Below, piece after piece: positions 1 to 8,085 of a stretch of 32,838 bases of DNA (positions are counted from its first letter, which is position 1; every line of letters starts with the position of its first letter). The notes beneath the pieces were generated by a model that searched no databases, was not told the origin of the DNA, and was given only the letters and a program-made list of their open reading frames with translations. This DNA is from Verrucomicrobiales bacterium (lineage in GTDB: Bacteria > Verrucomicrobiota > Verrucomicrobiia > Verrucomicrobiales > DEV007). Location of the stretch: assembly GCA_022361255.1 (NCBI GenBank), contig JAKSBG010000012.1, forward strand, positions 1 through 32,838, written 5' to 3'. The position numbers and the translations under genes were made by a program.

Positions 1-1
1 C

Positions 2-1705
2 GCCGACACGGCCGCCGGCATCAACGTCGCGCTTCTTGCGTTTCCGCAAGGGATGGCCTACGCCGTTATTGCGGATCTGCCAATCCAGTTCGGCATTGTC
101 TCGGGTGCAGTCGCCGCGATTATCGCCCCGCTTTTCGCCGGTTCCCGTCACACCATTCTCGGTCCGACCAATGCTACTGCTTTTATGCTTTTCGCGAGCT
201 TTGCCAGTTTCAGTGCTCCCGACCGGCTCTTTTATCTCCCGCTACTTGTCCTGATGGTGGGCCTCCTTTTGACCCTCGGAGCGTTGTTCCGGGTCGCGGA
301 ACTGGTTCAGTATGTGAGTCGGTCGGTTGTGGTAGGTTACATTACCGGCGCGGCGGTTCTTATCATTGCAAACCAACTGCGCCACGTTCTCGGCGTCGAG
401 CTTCCAGAGGACTCGATCAGCAACCAGGGCCCCAAGACATTTTTCACGATTCTACAGGGTACTCTGGCGGAACTTCCGAAAACACAATGGCAACCAGCCG
501 TGCTTTCGGTCGCTACCTTTCTGGTGTGGTTTGTTCTCAACCGGAAACTGGGAAAGCTACCTGTCTTTGCGCTGACCCTTCTCCTTTTCTCGACTGCGTA
601 CTATTTTCTTCACCGCCATGCCGGCTGGGAACTCAAAACTTTCGAAGCTTTCGCCATCTCCGATCTGAAACCCCGACTCCCTGAAATCAGTTCGCGGGGA
701 TTTTTCTGGGATATCAGCCATCTCATCGCCATAGCCTTCTCCATTGCGTTTCTTTCTGCGCTGGAAAACTCGGTGATGTCCAAAACGCTCGCGAGCCGTG
801 TCGGGGACCGTCCTGATGTCAATCAGGATATGCTCAGCGTCGGCGTCGCCAACCTCGCCGCATCAGTGACCGGCGGGATGCCTGCATCGGGATCACTGAC
901 CCGCTCAGCCCTGAATTTTTCGAGCGGTGCGGTGTCGCGTCTCTCCAGCATTATCAGCGGCATTCTCTGCATCGCCGGTTTGCTTCTTCTCGGCAACTAC
1001 ATGGTCCATGTCCCCAAAGCGGTTCTCGCGACACTTGTCGTCTGCATTGCTGCGTCGGTCGTCAATCGTCACCAGATTCGGATCTCGCTTTACTCAACTC
1101 CTTCTGATGCGGCAGTCCTCATTACCACTTTCATCGCAGCCCTGCTGATGCCCCTGAACGTTGCGATTTTCCTCGGAGTCGGAATTTCGATCATGCTCTA
1201 TCTCAGGGCTGCGAGCCGCCCCTACCTCACGGAATACGAATTTTCGGAAGAGGGTGAACTCCGGGAAGCCGGCGAGAAACGACAGCGCCCCCTGCCCGCC
1301 ATCTCGATTGTTCACGTCGAAGGCGATCTCTTTTTCGGAGCCGCCGAACTGTTCCGCACACAGATTCAAAAAACATCCCTCGATCCGGATCTCAAGATCA
1401 TCATTCTGCGGATGAAAAACGCCCGGCACCTTGACGCCACCAGCGTTGTCGCATTGGAGGAACTCGTTCAGTTCCTGAACGCACACGACCGTCATGTCAT
1501 CATCAGTGGAGCAAGTAAAGATGTCTACCGGGTTCTGAAAAATGCCGGAACGGTGGAAGTTGTGAAACGGGATAACATTTTCCTGAACAACCCCCGCAAC
1601 CCGAACCTGTCCACGCGAAACGCACTGAAGCGCGCGCAGGAACTGCTCGGCACGAAAGAAGCTGACATCCGCATTTTTTACGATCCTAACAAGGACAAAA
1701 AATGA
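2..1705 (+). CDS. SulP-family anion permease with C-terminal STAS domain (5' partial)
   Basis: This is a secondary transporter for sulfate or a related anion (bicarbonate, other oxyanions) in the inner membrane. The open frame runs off the left edge of the window, and the bases before the first in-frame ATG (position 53) still encode the SulP signature around AFPQGMAYA, so the true start lies upstream. About ten hydrophobic segments follow, including the GGMPASGSLTRSALN stretch that matches the conserved SulP substrate-site region. The last 140 or so residues form a STAS domain (AISIVHVEGDLFFGAAELF through the LDATSVVALEEL motif). The stop overlaps the ATG of the following thioredoxin-like gene by 4 bases, so the two are translationally coupled. 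The exact substrate cannot be read from sequence; family assignment is secure. Confidence 0.93.
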   Translation, partial: ADTAAGINVALLAFPQGMAYAVIADLPIQFGIVSGAVAAIIAPLFAGSRHTILGPTNATAFMLFASFASFSAPDRLFYLPLLVLMVGLLLTLGALFRVAELVQYVSRSVVVGYITGAAVLIIANQLRHVLGVELPEDSISNQGPKTFFTILQGTLAELPKTQWQPAVLSVATFLVWFVLNRKLGKLPVFALTLLLFSTAYYFLHRHAGWELKTFEAFAISDLKPRLPEISSRGFFWDISHLIAIAFSIAFLSALENSVMSKTLASRVGDRPDVNQDMLSVGVANLAASVTGGMPASGSLTRSALNFSSGAVSRLSSIISGILCIAGLLLLGNYMVHVPKAVLATLVVCIAASVVNRHQIRISLYSTPSDAAVLITTFIAALLMPLNVAIFLGVGISIMLYLRAASRPYLTEYEFSEEGELREAGEKRQRPLPAISIVHVEGDLFFGAAELFRTQIQKTSLDPDLKIIILRMKNARHLDATSVVALEELVQFLNAHDRHVIISGASKDVYRVLKNAGTVEVVKRDNIFLNNPRNPNLSTRNALKRAQELLGTKEADIRIFYDPNKDKK

Positions 1706-2241
1706 ACAATTTCCTGAAAGGCAATACTCCCCTCCCTCTTCTCGTCCTCCTCGTCATTCAGCTTTCGCTGGGGCCGGCTTCACTTGCACAGGATTCTGAG
1801 TTCCAGAGCAGAATCAACAAAACGAAATTTCACCGTCACGACGGAAAAAAATATCGCAGGGCAAAGCTCGAAAAATCCCCGCAATATTATTTGCTCTACT
1901 ATTCCGCCTCCTGGTGCGGGCCCTGCCGGGCAACCGCTCCGCAACTCGTGGAAAAATACCGGACGGAAATCGCGGATGATCCCGATACCGCCCTCATCCA
2001 TGTTTCAAGAGACAGCCGTGAGGGAGATGCCTCCAAGTGGGCCAAAGACGCCGGACTTCCCTGGCTTACGGTTTTGCCCGTCAACGTCGGACGAAGCAAA
2101 CTGATGGAATACCGGGCAGTAGACGCCACTCCGTTCTACGCCTTAATCGATAAAGACGGCAACACTCTGGCCACCGGCGCTGATGCCGTTTTTCAAAAAC
2201 TCACTGAAATGGACTCAAGCGCGGACTCTGCGCAGGAGTAA
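1702..2241 (+). CDS. Secreted thioredoxin-like protein (CGPC)
   Basis: This is a 179-residue exported thiol-disulfide protein. An N-terminal signal peptide (hydrophobic LPLLVLLVIQLSLGPASLA, cleavage near residue 30) is followed by a thioredoxin fold with the active site SASWCGPCRATAPQL and a cis-proline loop in VDATPFYALID. The pattern resembles periplasmic tryparedoxin/TlpA-like proteins more than cytoplasmic thioredoxin. It starts inside the stop codon of the SulP gene (ATGA overlap), so both are probably made together. The gene ends two bases before the convergent RRM gene, with no obvious hairpin between them. Whether it serves the transporter or general envelope thiol chemistry is unknown. 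Confidence 0.88.
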   Translation: MNNFLKGNTPLPLLVLLVIQLSLGPASLAQDSEFQSRINKTKFHRHDGKKYRRAKLEKSPQYYLLYYSASWCGPCRATAPQLVEKYRTEIADDPDTALIHVSRDSREGDASKWAKDAGLPWLTVLPVNVGRSKLMEYRAVDATPFYALIDKDGNTLATGADAVFQKLTEMDSSADSAQE

Positions 2242-2243
2242 AA

Positions 2244-2612
2244 TCAGATCGATTTGTAAGTGACCTTTTTACCGTCGCGTCCCACCGGACGGTCGTCGAC
2301 GCGGTCTGCATTGCCTTCGGTAATGTCATCCGCCTCGGAATTGAATCGACGCGGAGCGGCGGGACGATGCCCACGGTCTTCCGCCTCGTTCACACGAAGC
2401 TGGCGTCCACCGAGAGACTTGCCATCAAGCTCGTCGATCGCTTCGCTGCCTTTTTCCTCATCAGCGAGGGTAATGAAAGCAAACCCTCTCGGCTTTCCTG
2501 TCTCACGATCAATCGGACGCACGAATTCAAGAATTGGTTCGAAAGGTTCGAATAGCTCTCTCAGTTCAGGTTCGGTTGTGTCGTAGGATAGGTTGCCGAT
2601 AAACAATTTCAT
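2244..2612 (-). CDS. Single-RRM RNA-binding protein
   Basis: This is a small RNA-binding protein of 122 residues with one RRM domain. RNP2 is LFIGNL right after the start and RNP1 is RGFAFITL near residue 45; the fold ends at LGGRQLRVNEAEDR. A charged disordered tail (RRFNSEADDITEGNAD and onward) follows. The start used is the ATG directly before KLFIGNL, because RRM proteins of this bacterial type begin there; the open frame extends 15 codons further upstream to position 2657 without conserved sequence. Such proteins are known in Cyanobacteria and some other phyla, often linked to cold response or mRNA localisation. It is transcribed alone, convergent with the thioredoxin-like gene. Confidence 0.9.
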   Translation of the reverse strand: MKLFIGNLSYDTTEPELRELFEPFEPILEFVRPIDRETGKPRGFAFITLADEEKGSEAIDELDGKSLGGRQLRVNEAEDRGHRPAAPRRFNSEADDITEGNADRVDDRPVGRDGKKVTYKSI

Positions 2613-2719
2613 ATTTGCAGTATTTCCGGAGATAGTTCTAGGCCGTAGAGCGAGCATTGCGCTTCAGCCAGTGCAAACCAGATTCGATTTCCGGAAAATA
2701 TTACTAACAAACGTCCAAC

Positions 2720-2742
2720 GCCCGGCACGGGCTTTCTTATTT
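2720..2742. terminator. Short GC hairpin next to T-rich tract
   Basis: GCCCG at 2720-2724 pairs with CGGGC at 2728-2732 over a 3-base loop, and a T-rich tract follows on the plus strand (2733-2742). It lies between the end of the cysteine hydrolase gene and the start of the RRM gene. It could end the long minus-strand operon or stop antisense transcription, but the stem is only 5 bp. Confidence 0.4.
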
Positions 2743-2804
2743 TATCTACAGTTACGTTTGATCCTAGCGCAGACTGGAAATTTTTCCAAGAGGTTTTCGA
2801 AGTT

Positions 2805-3542
2805 CTATCGGAAATAGCGGGGATTCTTTTGCCTTCTTCCGTATTCTTCGATGTCGTCGATTGCTTCACCCACCGATACGATCCTCGCGTAGCGGTTTCT
2901 CAATGTCTTGACGCTCGCATCTTGAAGTTCCGGAGTTTGTGTCGCGCAGCAATCCTCGACCATCGTCACGAGATACCCCAGATCACAAGCGGCACGCACA
3001 GTCGTTTCCACACACTCATTCGTGTACACCCCAACGACGTAGACGGATGTAATGCCGAGGTTTCCGAGGACGTAGTGGAGGTTGGTCGAGGAAAAAACTC
3101 CACTCGCTGTTTTGTTGATTATGATTTCGTCGCCGACCGGAGCAACCTCTTCGAGAAAGCAGGCATCCCCGGATCCGGGAGCCGCGTGCAGCTCGAGTCG
3201 CTTGTGCCCCTTGGACCGGTCACGCCCGTCCCGAGTCAGCGATTGAATCCTCACATGAATCACTTCGAGCCCGTGGGCACGGAAGCAGTTTTGCAGATTG
3301 TGAACATTGGGCAATACGGTTTCGCGAAGCCTGCTGAAATAATAATTCATCTCCTCCATCGAAATGGGAGATGACTCATAGTCCCGGAAAAGACCATACC
3401 CTTCCGCAGCATCAAGATACTGCATGTCGATGCAAAGCAGTGCCGTATCCCGGGTCCCCAGGTCTTCCTGGTGTTCGGGAGTCTCGATGAAGGACTCACG
3501 ATATATCTGCTTGAGGGGATCTTCTTTCGGAATTTCAGACAT
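2805..3542 (-). CDS. Isochorismatase-fold cysteine hydrolase (putative amidase/ureide hydrolase)
   Basis: This is a cytoplasmic hydrolase of 245 residues in the isochorismatase-like superfamily, which includes nicotinamidase, ureidoacrylate amidohydrolase (RutB) and biuret hydrolase. The catalytic triad is visible: Asp39 in LLCIDMQY, Lys144 in IINKTASGVF and nucleophile Cys177 in GVYTNECVETTVRAACDLGY. The intact Cys argues for amide or carbamoyl hydrolysis rather than isochorismate cleavage. A ribosome site AAGGG sits about 10 bases before the ATG. It is the last gene of a minus-strand run, 15 bases after the M20 hydrolase. With a carbamoylase-type enzyme and a carbamoyltransferase paralogue upstream, hydrolysis of a ureide or an amide intermediate is the favoured role; the substrate is unproven. 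Confidence 0.88.
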   Translation of the reverse strand: MSEIPKEDPLKQIYRESFIETPEHQEDLGTRDTALLCIDMQYLDAAEGYGLFRDYESSPISMEEMNYYFSRLRETVLPNVHNLQNCFRAHGLEVIHVRIQSLTRDGRDRSKGHKRLELHAAPGSGDACFLEEVAPVGDEIIINKTASGVFSSTNLHYVLGNLGITSVYVVGVYTNECVETTVRAACDLGYLVTMVEDCCATQTPELQDASVKTLRNRYARIVSVGEAIDDIEEYGRRQKNPRYFR

Positions 3543-3557
3543 GATAAAACGACCCTT

Positions 3558-4793
3558 CTATTTCGCCAATTCACTGAGAGTCGCAAGCATCAAATTTGCT
3601 CCGGCCTCGATGTCCTCCCATGAGGTCCACTCATCCGGAGAGTGACTGAGCCCTCCCCGGCTCGGCACAAAAATCATTGCCATGGGAGCAATGCGCCCTA
3701 CGAGCTGGGCATCGTGGGCAGCACCACTGAGCATCTTCAATCCTCGCAACTCGAGTTCCCCCATTTTCTGTTCGAGGATTCCGGTGATCCTTTCGTCCGA
3801 CTTCACGGGAAGAATCTCCCCTTGCACATGAAATTCGAACCGGAGACCACGGCGGCGCGAAATCGCAGCGAGTGCTTTCTGAAAAGCGAGTGACAAATCC
3901 TCAAGTATCGATGTATCAGGATCACGAAAGTCGAGTGAGAACTCAACGGCACCCGGAACGGAGTTGGGAGCACCGGGGAGAATTTCCGCGTTTCCGATCG
4001 TGGCCCGGCTGTTCTCCCCTCCGTTCTCATCGAGAATTCGCGGAAGCTCGTGAGCAAAATCAGCCAACCCCATGAAGGCATCTTTCCGGTAACTCATCGG
4101 AGTCGTTCCGGCATGGTTAGCCTCCCCGTCAAAGCGCAGTGACCACGATTGCAGCCCCGTGATACTCTCAACGATTCCTACTTGAAGTTGCTGCTCATCA
4201 AGAACCGGCCCCTGCTCGATGTGGAGCTCCAGATAAGCCTCAATCTCGTCGGGCAGACGACGTGCATCGAGCGCTTTCATTGGATCCAGCCCCTGGGCCA
4301 GCATGGCGTCCTGCAATGGAACGCCGTCAAGGTCAGCTCCACTGCGCACCTTCTCGGGGGTGAGCAGGCCGGTGAACGCCTCCGATCCGAAGGTTCCGCC
4401 GAAACGTCCTTCTTCATCACTGAATGCGATCAGCTCGATTGTGCGAGCCTGCTCTGTGCCACTCTCGCTAAGTATACGAAGGCATTCCAATCCGACAACG
4501 ACACCAAGCGTGCCGTCCAGCATGCCGGCGCAGGGGACCGTATCAATGTGCGAACCAACATAAAGCCTTGGTGAATCCTCCCTGCCTCTAAGAATCCCCG
4601 AAATATTGGCTGCTCCGTCCGAGGCCGCTTCGAGACCTGCTTCTTCAATTCGGTTCAGAAGCCAACGCTTCCCCTCCATGTCCTCCTCAGTGAAGGCCAT
4701 TCGATAGATTCCACGATCCTGTTCGTGGAAACCTATCTTCGCCAGTTCGAGAATATCCGCTTTGATTCTTTCGATGTCGACTTGCAGCGGCAT
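3558..4793 (-). CDS. M20 family N-carbamoyl-L-amino-acid hydrolase / allantoate amidohydrolase
   Basis: This metal-dependent amidohydrolase has 411 residues from the chosen ATG, the usual length for AllC/HyuC. The two-metal site is visible in GSHIDTVPCAGMLDGTLGV (His and bridging Asp), SDEEGRF (catalytic and ligand Glu), ELHIEQGP (His) and SGAAHDAQ (His). The HAGTTPM-RKDA segment typifies the carbamoylase/allantoate subgroup. These enzymes release ammonia and carbon dioxide from N-carbamoyl amino acids or allantoate. The start at 4793 lies four bases after the asparagine-synthetase stop; a TTG five codons earlier would overlap that gene. Which ureide it takes (allantoate, carbamoyl-amino acid, ureidopropionate) cannot be settled by reading. 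Confidence 0.9.
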   Translation of the reverse strand: MPLQVDIERIKADILELAKIGFHEQDRGIYRMAFTEEDMEGKRWLLNRIEEAGLEAASDGAANISGILRGREDSPRLYVGSHIDTVPCAGMLDGTLGVVVGLECLRILSESGTEQARTIELIAFSDEEGRFGGTFGSEAFTGLLTPEKVRSGADLDGVPLQDAMLAQGLDPMKALDARRLPDEIEAYLELHIEQGPVLDEQQLQVGIVESITGLQSWSLRFDGEANHAGTTPMSYRKDAFMGLADFAHELPRILDENGGENSRATIGNAEILPGAPNSVPGAVEFSLDFRDPDTSILEDLSLAFQKALAAISRRRGLRFEFHVQGEILPVKSDERITGILEQKMGELELRGLKMLSGAAHDAQLVGRIAPMAMIFVPSRGGLSHSPDEWTSWEDIEAGANLMLATLSELAK

Positions 4794-4797
4794 ATGA

Positions 4798-6756
4798 TCA
4801 GGAAGCAATAAACTGTTTGTGCAGGATATGGAGAGTGAGCAGGTGATTTAACAGCGTGTCCTTCCGCACCAGAGACGTCGAGTCCGTATCTGCCCGGTAG
4901 TCATCGAGAAACGATTGAACTCTTTCAGGCGAACAAACACCAGCCTCTTCCACCGTCCCCGGAGAAAGAAATTCTCCAATCAGCTCCTCCACTTTGGCCT
5001 GTTTCGCTTTGTCCGTGTGCGCCGGCGGTGCCATGAATGCGAATTTCTCCCGTTTGTAGAGAACTTCAGGAAGCACCCCTTTGACCGCTTCACGCAAAAT
5101 GTATTTCTCAATATTTCCTTTGATCCGTAGGCTGGGAGGCACATCCACAGCAACTGCCGCAAGATGGTGATCCAGAAAAGCGGGACGAGACTCCATTGAG
5201 TTCGCCATATCGACCCTGTCCCCTCCCCAGTTCAAAATCTGGCCCTCGAGCTGACATTTGCTCCAGGTATACTGAGCGATATCGAGCGGGTGGCGTCCTT
5301 CCACCATTGATCCATCAATCCGGCTGGCTATTTCCTCGATCGGATCATAACCGTTCAATTCCTTCTGCAATTCATCAGACAAAAGCGGACGTGCAAGATC
5401 AAGTGTGTCCATCCAGGGCTGCAGCCATGAGGGTGTGAAACCACAGAGCGAATCCCAGGCCGGATGTGTCCGCTGCTTCTCCGCAAGAATCGCCCCCTTG
5501 AAAAGTTGGTTCGTTTTCTCCAGTGCTGCCTGATATTCCGCCCGGGTGCTTTCCGGCTCGTGCTCAAGTCCGTGAAGGAACATATCGCGTTTCAAGGCAG
5601 GATACCCAGCAAACAGTTCGTCCGCACCTTCCCCGGTAATCACGCAACGATAACCGGAATCCCAGACCCGTTTCGACATCAGGTTCTTGGCGACCCCGAG
5701 AGTGTTGTAAAACGTTCGCTCGGCATGCCAGACCGTCTTGATGTAGTTCTCCCCGTAGAGATCCGCTGCCTTCAGATGAATTACCTCCTGATCCGCATTC
5801 ATCGACTCCGCCATTTCCCTGGCGATGGGCGCTTCATCGTAGGAATCATCATCAAACGAAATCGTGTACGCCTTCGTAGGGGACTGCATCGCCCCCGTCG
5901 CCAGTCCAAGGATGCAACAGGAGTCAATTCCCCCTGACAGATAACAACCCACCGGGACATCAGCTTCCAGTCGAAGAACAATGGAGCGGATCAAAGTGTC
6001 CCGAACTCTCTCGATGTATTCCTGTTCATCGAAATCGCGGCTGCGTGACTCCTCGACAGGAAAATCGAAATCCCAGTAGCGCACCTGCTGAATGTCGAGC
6101 CTGCCCGACCTCTTGCGAATACGAAGAAAATGTCCCGGATCCAGAGATGTGACACCTTCGAAGGCACTCATACCGGGAGCAATCGTCTGCATCAATTGGT
6201 GCAACGCTGCTTTCCCGTCGAGCTTTGCCGGAACATCCGGATGTGCCAAAACCGATTTTGCCTCCGAGCCGTAAACGATTGTCGTTTTGTCAGGAGAAAC
6301 CCGGTAAAAAAGAGGACGAACCCCGAACCGGTCGCGAACGAGGATGAGTTCGTCTTCCTGCCGGTCATACAACGCAAACGCAAACTCTCCGCGAAGGTGC
6401 TCGGTAAATTCGAGACCGAATTTACGGTAGAGACCGATTGCGATTTCCGAATCCGACTTCGTGGTAAAGCGGTCGCCTTCCGCCATCAGGGTCGAACGCA
6501 ATTGCTTGAAATCATAGAACTCACCGTTTGTAGTGAGGACGAAACGATCATCGACCGCATGAAGCGGCTGGTGCCCCCCCTCCAGATCGTTGATCGCGAG
6601 TCGGGTGTGACCAAGCGCGACGCCTTTTTCCCGCAGCACGAACGCTCCGTTTCCGTCCGGCCCGCGGTGGACCAGTGTTTTCAGTTGTGCCTCAAGATTT
6701 TCAGAGGCGTTTTCAGGGAGAGGTTGGGCAGAAAAATGCCCGGCAATTCCACACAT
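4798..6756 (-). CDS. asnB: Glutamine-dependent asparagine synthetase (AsnB type)
   Basis: This is a two-domain amidotransferase of 652 residues. The class II glutaminase domain begins with Cys2 (MCGIAGHFS), followed by RGPDGNG and NGEFYDF; the synthetase domain carries the pyrophosphatase loop SGGIDS at 274-279 and ITGEGADELFAGYP about 100 residues later. It would make asparagine from aspartate, ATP and glutamine, or amidate another carboxylate. It starts 20 bases after the carbamoyltransferase paralogue and is followed four bases later by the M20 amidohydrolase. Being buried among ureide-type enzymes is unusual for a housekeeping asnB, so a dedicated substrate, or assimilation of released nitrogen, should be considered. 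Confidence 0.9.
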   Translation of the reverse strand: MCGIAGHFSAQPLPENASENLEAQLKTLVHRGPDGNGAFVLREKGVALGHTRLAINDLEGGHQPLHAVDDRFVLTTNGEFYDFKQLRSTLMAEGDRFTTKSDSEIAIGLYRKFGLEFTEHLRGEFAFALYDRQEDELILVRDRFGVRPLFYRVSPDKTTIVYGSEAKSVLAHPDVPAKLDGKAALHQLMQTIAPGMSAFEGVTSLDPGHFLRIRKRSGRLDIQQVRYWDFDFPVEESRSRDFDEQEYIERVRDTLIRSIVLRLEADVPVGCYLSGGIDSCCILGLATGAMQSPTKAYTISFDDDSYDEAPIAREMAESMNADQEVIHLKAADLYGENYIKTVWHAERTFYNTLGVAKNLMSKRVWDSGYRCVITGEGADELFAGYPALKRDMFLHGLEHEPESTRAEYQAALEKTNQLFKGAILAEKQRTHPAWDSLCGFTPSWLQPWMDTLDLARPLLSDELQKELNGYDPIEEIASRIDGSMVEGRHPLDIAQYTWSKCQLEGQILNWGGDRVDMANSMESRPAFLDHHLAAVAVDVPPSLRIKGNIEKYILREAVKGVLPEVLYKREKFAFMAPPAHTDKAKQAKVEELIGEFLSPGTVEEAGVCSPERVQSFLDDYRADTDSTSLVRKDTLLNHLLTLHILHKQFIAS

Positions 6757-6775
6757 AAGATTTAAAGTTCAGGTA

Positions 6776-7891
6776 TCAGTCGGAAGGGTTTTGATTAAGG
6801 TCCATCATTTGCGGCAGCGCATTCAAACGTCCTAACACAGACATAAGAAGAGCCTGGCGGATAAAGACCGCACCGTGTGCCTGCGAGAAATAGAGATTGT
6901 GAGGAGTCTTATCCAGCGAGGTATCGAGTTCGTCGAGACGTGCCAGAGGATGAAGAATCACGGCACTCTCTTTGATCGGACTGCTCGAATCCAGCTTAAA
7001 GCGGGAGTCCATGTTTTTGTATGAATCCCCCAGAAAGGCGATGGAATTCATGTAAATGATATCGAGCTCCGGCAAGTGCTCGCGCACATCATTCGATACT
7101 TCGTAGTCAATACCGCCTTTCCTCAATTCTTCAGTTACCTCCTCACCAAAGGGGTCGGCCATCTCTGAAATCACCGTAACCTTGTCGATGTGCTCATGAA
7201 AAAGCAGGGCCATCAGCAAAAAGGATTTCACCGCCCGCATGGATCCGGGAGTTCCCAGAATCCCCAGATTGAGCTTATTGGATTTATCGACGGGGGGAAG
7301 CGCAAGTTCCGGTTTCCATTTCAGGAGAGCAAACCAGTCAGCGAGAGCCTGCGTAGGATGCTCTCCCGATCCGTTCCCTGCATTGATTAACGGAATGCGA
7401 AGGTTTTGCAGAATCTGATCTGTCGAATCCGTATCGGTATGCCGCATAATCACACAGTCCGCATAGCCGTTGAACATTTCGCCGATGTCAGCAAGAGACT
7501 CCCCTTTCGCCTGCCCCGTCGTTCTCCCGTCAGCGATGGAGATGACTTTTCCGTCGAGGCGTAGGATGGCGCTCTCGAAGCTGGTCCGGGTTCTTGTTGA
7601 AGCCTCAAAAAAGGCGGTCACGAAAATCTTTCCATCGAGAGGGTGATAGGGCCAGATTTCGAGTTTCTCCAGCATTGCCGCAAGTTTGCAAAGTTCACAA
7701 ACCTGCTCAAAACTGAATTGCCCGGCTACGAGAATATTTTCCCCCTCAAGTTCCCGAAGGACATTCAGATCGACCGCATTCCTTTCGAAGAGATCCCCGG
7801 GTTCCGGTCGAATCGCCTTCGAATCCTCCGGAGGTTCGATGCTGGCACGTTCCGCCTCTTCCGGCGGTGGCAATGGTGTTTCCTCATTCAT
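6776..7891 (-). CDS. Aspartate-carbamoyltransferase-like protein with altered second-substrate site
   Basis: This 371-residue transcarbamylase-fold protein has a proline- and acid-rich N-terminal extension of about 40 residues. Carbamoyl-phosphate residues known from E. coli PyrB are kept: STRTR at 98-102, Lys129 (PyrB Lys84), Arg150 in VIMRH (Arg105), His178 in HPTQ (His134) and Arg219 (Arg167). The aspartate-binding loop is not: PyrB MTRVQ is MNSIA here (281-285), so the equivalents of Arg229 and Gln231 are gone, Lys164 is Gly, and HPLPR is HPLAR. It therefore probably moves or removes a carbamoyl group on a substrate other than aspartate. It sits between a symporter and asnB with no pyrimidine genes nearby. 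Family is certain; the reaction is inferred. Confidence 0.85.
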   Translation of the reverse strand: MNEETPLPPPEEAERASIEPPEDSKAIRPEPGDLFERNAVDLNVLRELEGENILVAGQFSFEQVCELCKLAAMLEKLEIWPYHPLDGKIFVTAFFEASTRTRTSFESAILRLDGKVISIADGRTTGQAKGESLADIGEMFNGYADCVIMRHTDTDSTDQILQNLRIPLINAGNGSGEHPTQALADWFALLKWKPELALPPVDKSNKLNLGILGTPGSMRAVKSFLLMALLFHEHIDKVTVISEMADPFGEEVTEELRKGGIDYEVSNDVREHLPELDIIYMNSIAFLGDSYKNMDSRFKLDSSSPIKESAVILHPLARLDELDTSLDKTPHNLYFSQAHGAVFIRQALLMSVLGRLNALPQMMDLNQNPSD

Positions 7892-7958
7892 GATAAATTC
7901 TATGGAGTGGATGCAAACAAATTGTGTTTGTGCGCAGGAATAGTGCCGAACGGATTGA

Positions 7959-8078
7959 CTACCAGAGGTTTCCTTTCATCCAGTCTCTCAACAGCAAAGC
8001 GAGAAGGACCACTACGCCCGACGCAGTCCAGACCAGTGCGAGAACAACAAGAACGTTTAGAAAAGATTCAGAAAACAT
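7959..8078 (-). CDS. 39-residue single-pass membrane microprotein
   Basis: This short reading frame lies between the symporter and the carbamoyltransferase-like gene. It starts with ATG seven bases after the symporter stop and ends in TAG. The product begins MFSESFLNVLVV, has one hydrophobic helix from about residue 7 to 30 broken only by TASG, and ends with the charged tail LRDWMKGNLW. Size, position and topology resemble small accessory subunits encoded next to sodium symporters (MetS beside NSS transporters is a known precedent). No strong ribosome site is seen, so translational coupling to the symporter is likely. The alternative is a chance frame, but membrane composition in exactly this gap argues against that. 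Confidence 0.6.
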   Translation of the reverse strand: MFSESFLNVLVVLALVWTASGVVVLLALLLRDWMKGNLW

Positions 8079-8085
8079 GGGGAGA

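Noticed and set aside
1094-1495. 133-codon minus frame inside the SulP gene
   Set aside because: It is antisense to the STAS domain and adjoining helices, with no start context or motif.
7914-7930. 6-bp hairpin CAAACA/TGTTTG before the carbamoyltransferase-like gene
   Set aside because: It is short and AT-rich with no T tract; too weak to call as terminator or riboswitch.
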